A stretch of 64,000 nucleotides of DNA from Crocodylus rhombifer (Eukaryota > Chordata > Crocodylia > Crocodylidae): NCBI GenBank assembly GCA_038503035.1, contig JAVSML010024350.1, positions 186,486 to 250,485 of the forward strand, read 5' to 3'. The translations under genes were made by a program, and so were the position numbers. The notes under the pieces were generated by a model. The model had not been told where the DNA came from. It worked only from the letters and a program-made list of their open reading frames with translations, and ran no database searches. Positions 63,078-64,000 of this stretch are shown in pieces; position 1 is the stretch's first letter, and each line of letters opens with the position of its first letter.

Positions 63078-64000
63078 GTCAGCACAGTTGTTCAGCTATG
63101 AGTTCTTTATCAAGAGACAGGGTTGGCGTGAATCAGTGTCTTGGGATCTGAAAAACTTGACAGCTGGCTTTGTGACCGCTTCACCACCACCTTCTGTTAA
63201 TTTCCATGCCATGATAGATCAGAGACTTAATCAGTACCCCAAGCCTTAGGAAACATCTCTTTAAAATTACTATGTCTACTCTCTTAATTCTGAAACACTG
63301 TAGATTTTATAGGAAACAATTCGAAGCTGTTGGGTTTCTCCTGGAAAATGCTGTCCAGTTAGTGTAGCAAAAAGTTGCTGTTCTGTGGATTTGAATCTGC
63401 TCCCTATGGCTTTTTTGTTGCGTATGTAAGCTTTGTTCTTGGCCTTCCTTTCATATGGCTTTAGGAGCAAGAGCTATTGTCACACTTGTAATTACAAATT
63501 TTCCAACCAGGCCAGTGCCCTGCTGGAAAGCGAGTGTAACTCCAGGATGTCACCCTCAAACTTGTATCTGGAGCAGGATGTTGTTATGTGCTCCACAGGT
63601 TGGTCAGGGTTTCCACAGTTGCAGCCAGGTGAGGTTTTTAGGTGTCACTTTTACAGTAGGTGGCCACATCCAGTGTGTATCCTATTAAGGGTCCGCATGC
63701 TCCATGGAAGGTTGAAGCCCAGTTGTTGCATTGTTGGATCGGAGACAAGGTGTTTATTTGGGAAAGTGTTTTCTGCCAAAGCTTTCCTCCAAGATTCTTC
63801 AGCGTTGTGGTGTAGGAGGTGCTCGGTACATGTTCAGAAAGGTTTTTGTGAAATCATGTGATGAGTTGGGAGATCTTGAAGGTCTCTGTGGATGGAAAGG
63901 TCTGGTTTATTGTTGATGTGCATTATTTCTCTGTATGTTGCTGCATCCCATCAGATAGAGGGAGGAGTAATGTTTGGAAGTGCTGATAGCCACTGCACTG
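63078..64000 (+). other. ABCC5: ABCC5 intron 22 (partial)
   Basis: It begins at donor CAG|GTCAGC and runs to the window edge. No YQELLDD-type continuation of TMD2 is found in any frame, so the next exon is further right. I see no clear repeat here. Confidence 0.8.

Overview
The window is amniote nuclear DNA, most likely crocodilian (alligator/crocodile type), with turtle as the next best guess. The evidence is the repeat landscape: many 5'-truncated CR1 non-LTR retrotransposons ending in short (TCTATGA)n-type tails, and many short hAT-like elements with about 8 bp target duplications. Large introns fill the rest. A bird would be expected to have shorter introns and fewer DNA-transposon remnants. 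The species call is inference; the class of genome is clear.

Only one protein-coding gene can be supported: ABCC5 (MRP5, an ABC subfamily C exporter), on the + strand. Its CpG-rich promoter and a non-coding first exon lie near 10.56-11.07 kb. The start codon is at 11461 in exon 2. Twenty-one coding exons (2 to 22) can be placed to the base with GT-AG junctions and matching phases. They join to 3215 nt, 1071 codons plus 2 nt, with no internal stop. They cover the cytoplasmic N-terminus, TMD1, the complete NBD1, the linker and the first part of TMD2. The gene runs off the right edge: the rest of TMD2 and NBD2 are not in the window.

Layout: 1-10.56 kb is 5' flank with CR1 and hAT-like fragments and no recognisable gene. 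10.56-11.58 kb holds the CpG island, promoter and exons 1-2. 11.58-34.73 kb is a 23 kb intron 2 with CR1, another LINE, short inverted-repeat elements and simple repeats. 34.73-37.3 kb holds exons 3-5. 37.3-41.9 kb is intron 5, repeat-poor, with a convincing polyadenylation site that may end a short ABCC5 transcript. 41.9-49.2 kb holds exons 6-11 (TMD1 to the start of NBD1). 51.8-55.9 kb holds exons 12-16 (NBD1). 57.7-63.1 kb holds exons 17-22 (linker and TMD2). 63.08-64 kb is intron 22.

I found no new multi-gene system. The points most worth checking are the intron 5 poly(A) site, a 120-bp intron 6 that is a multiple of three and free of in-frame stops, two foldback hAT-like elements (one with a perfect 8-bp duplication), two back-to-back short transposons whose target duplications overlap, and an LTR-like insertion inside a CR1 copy.
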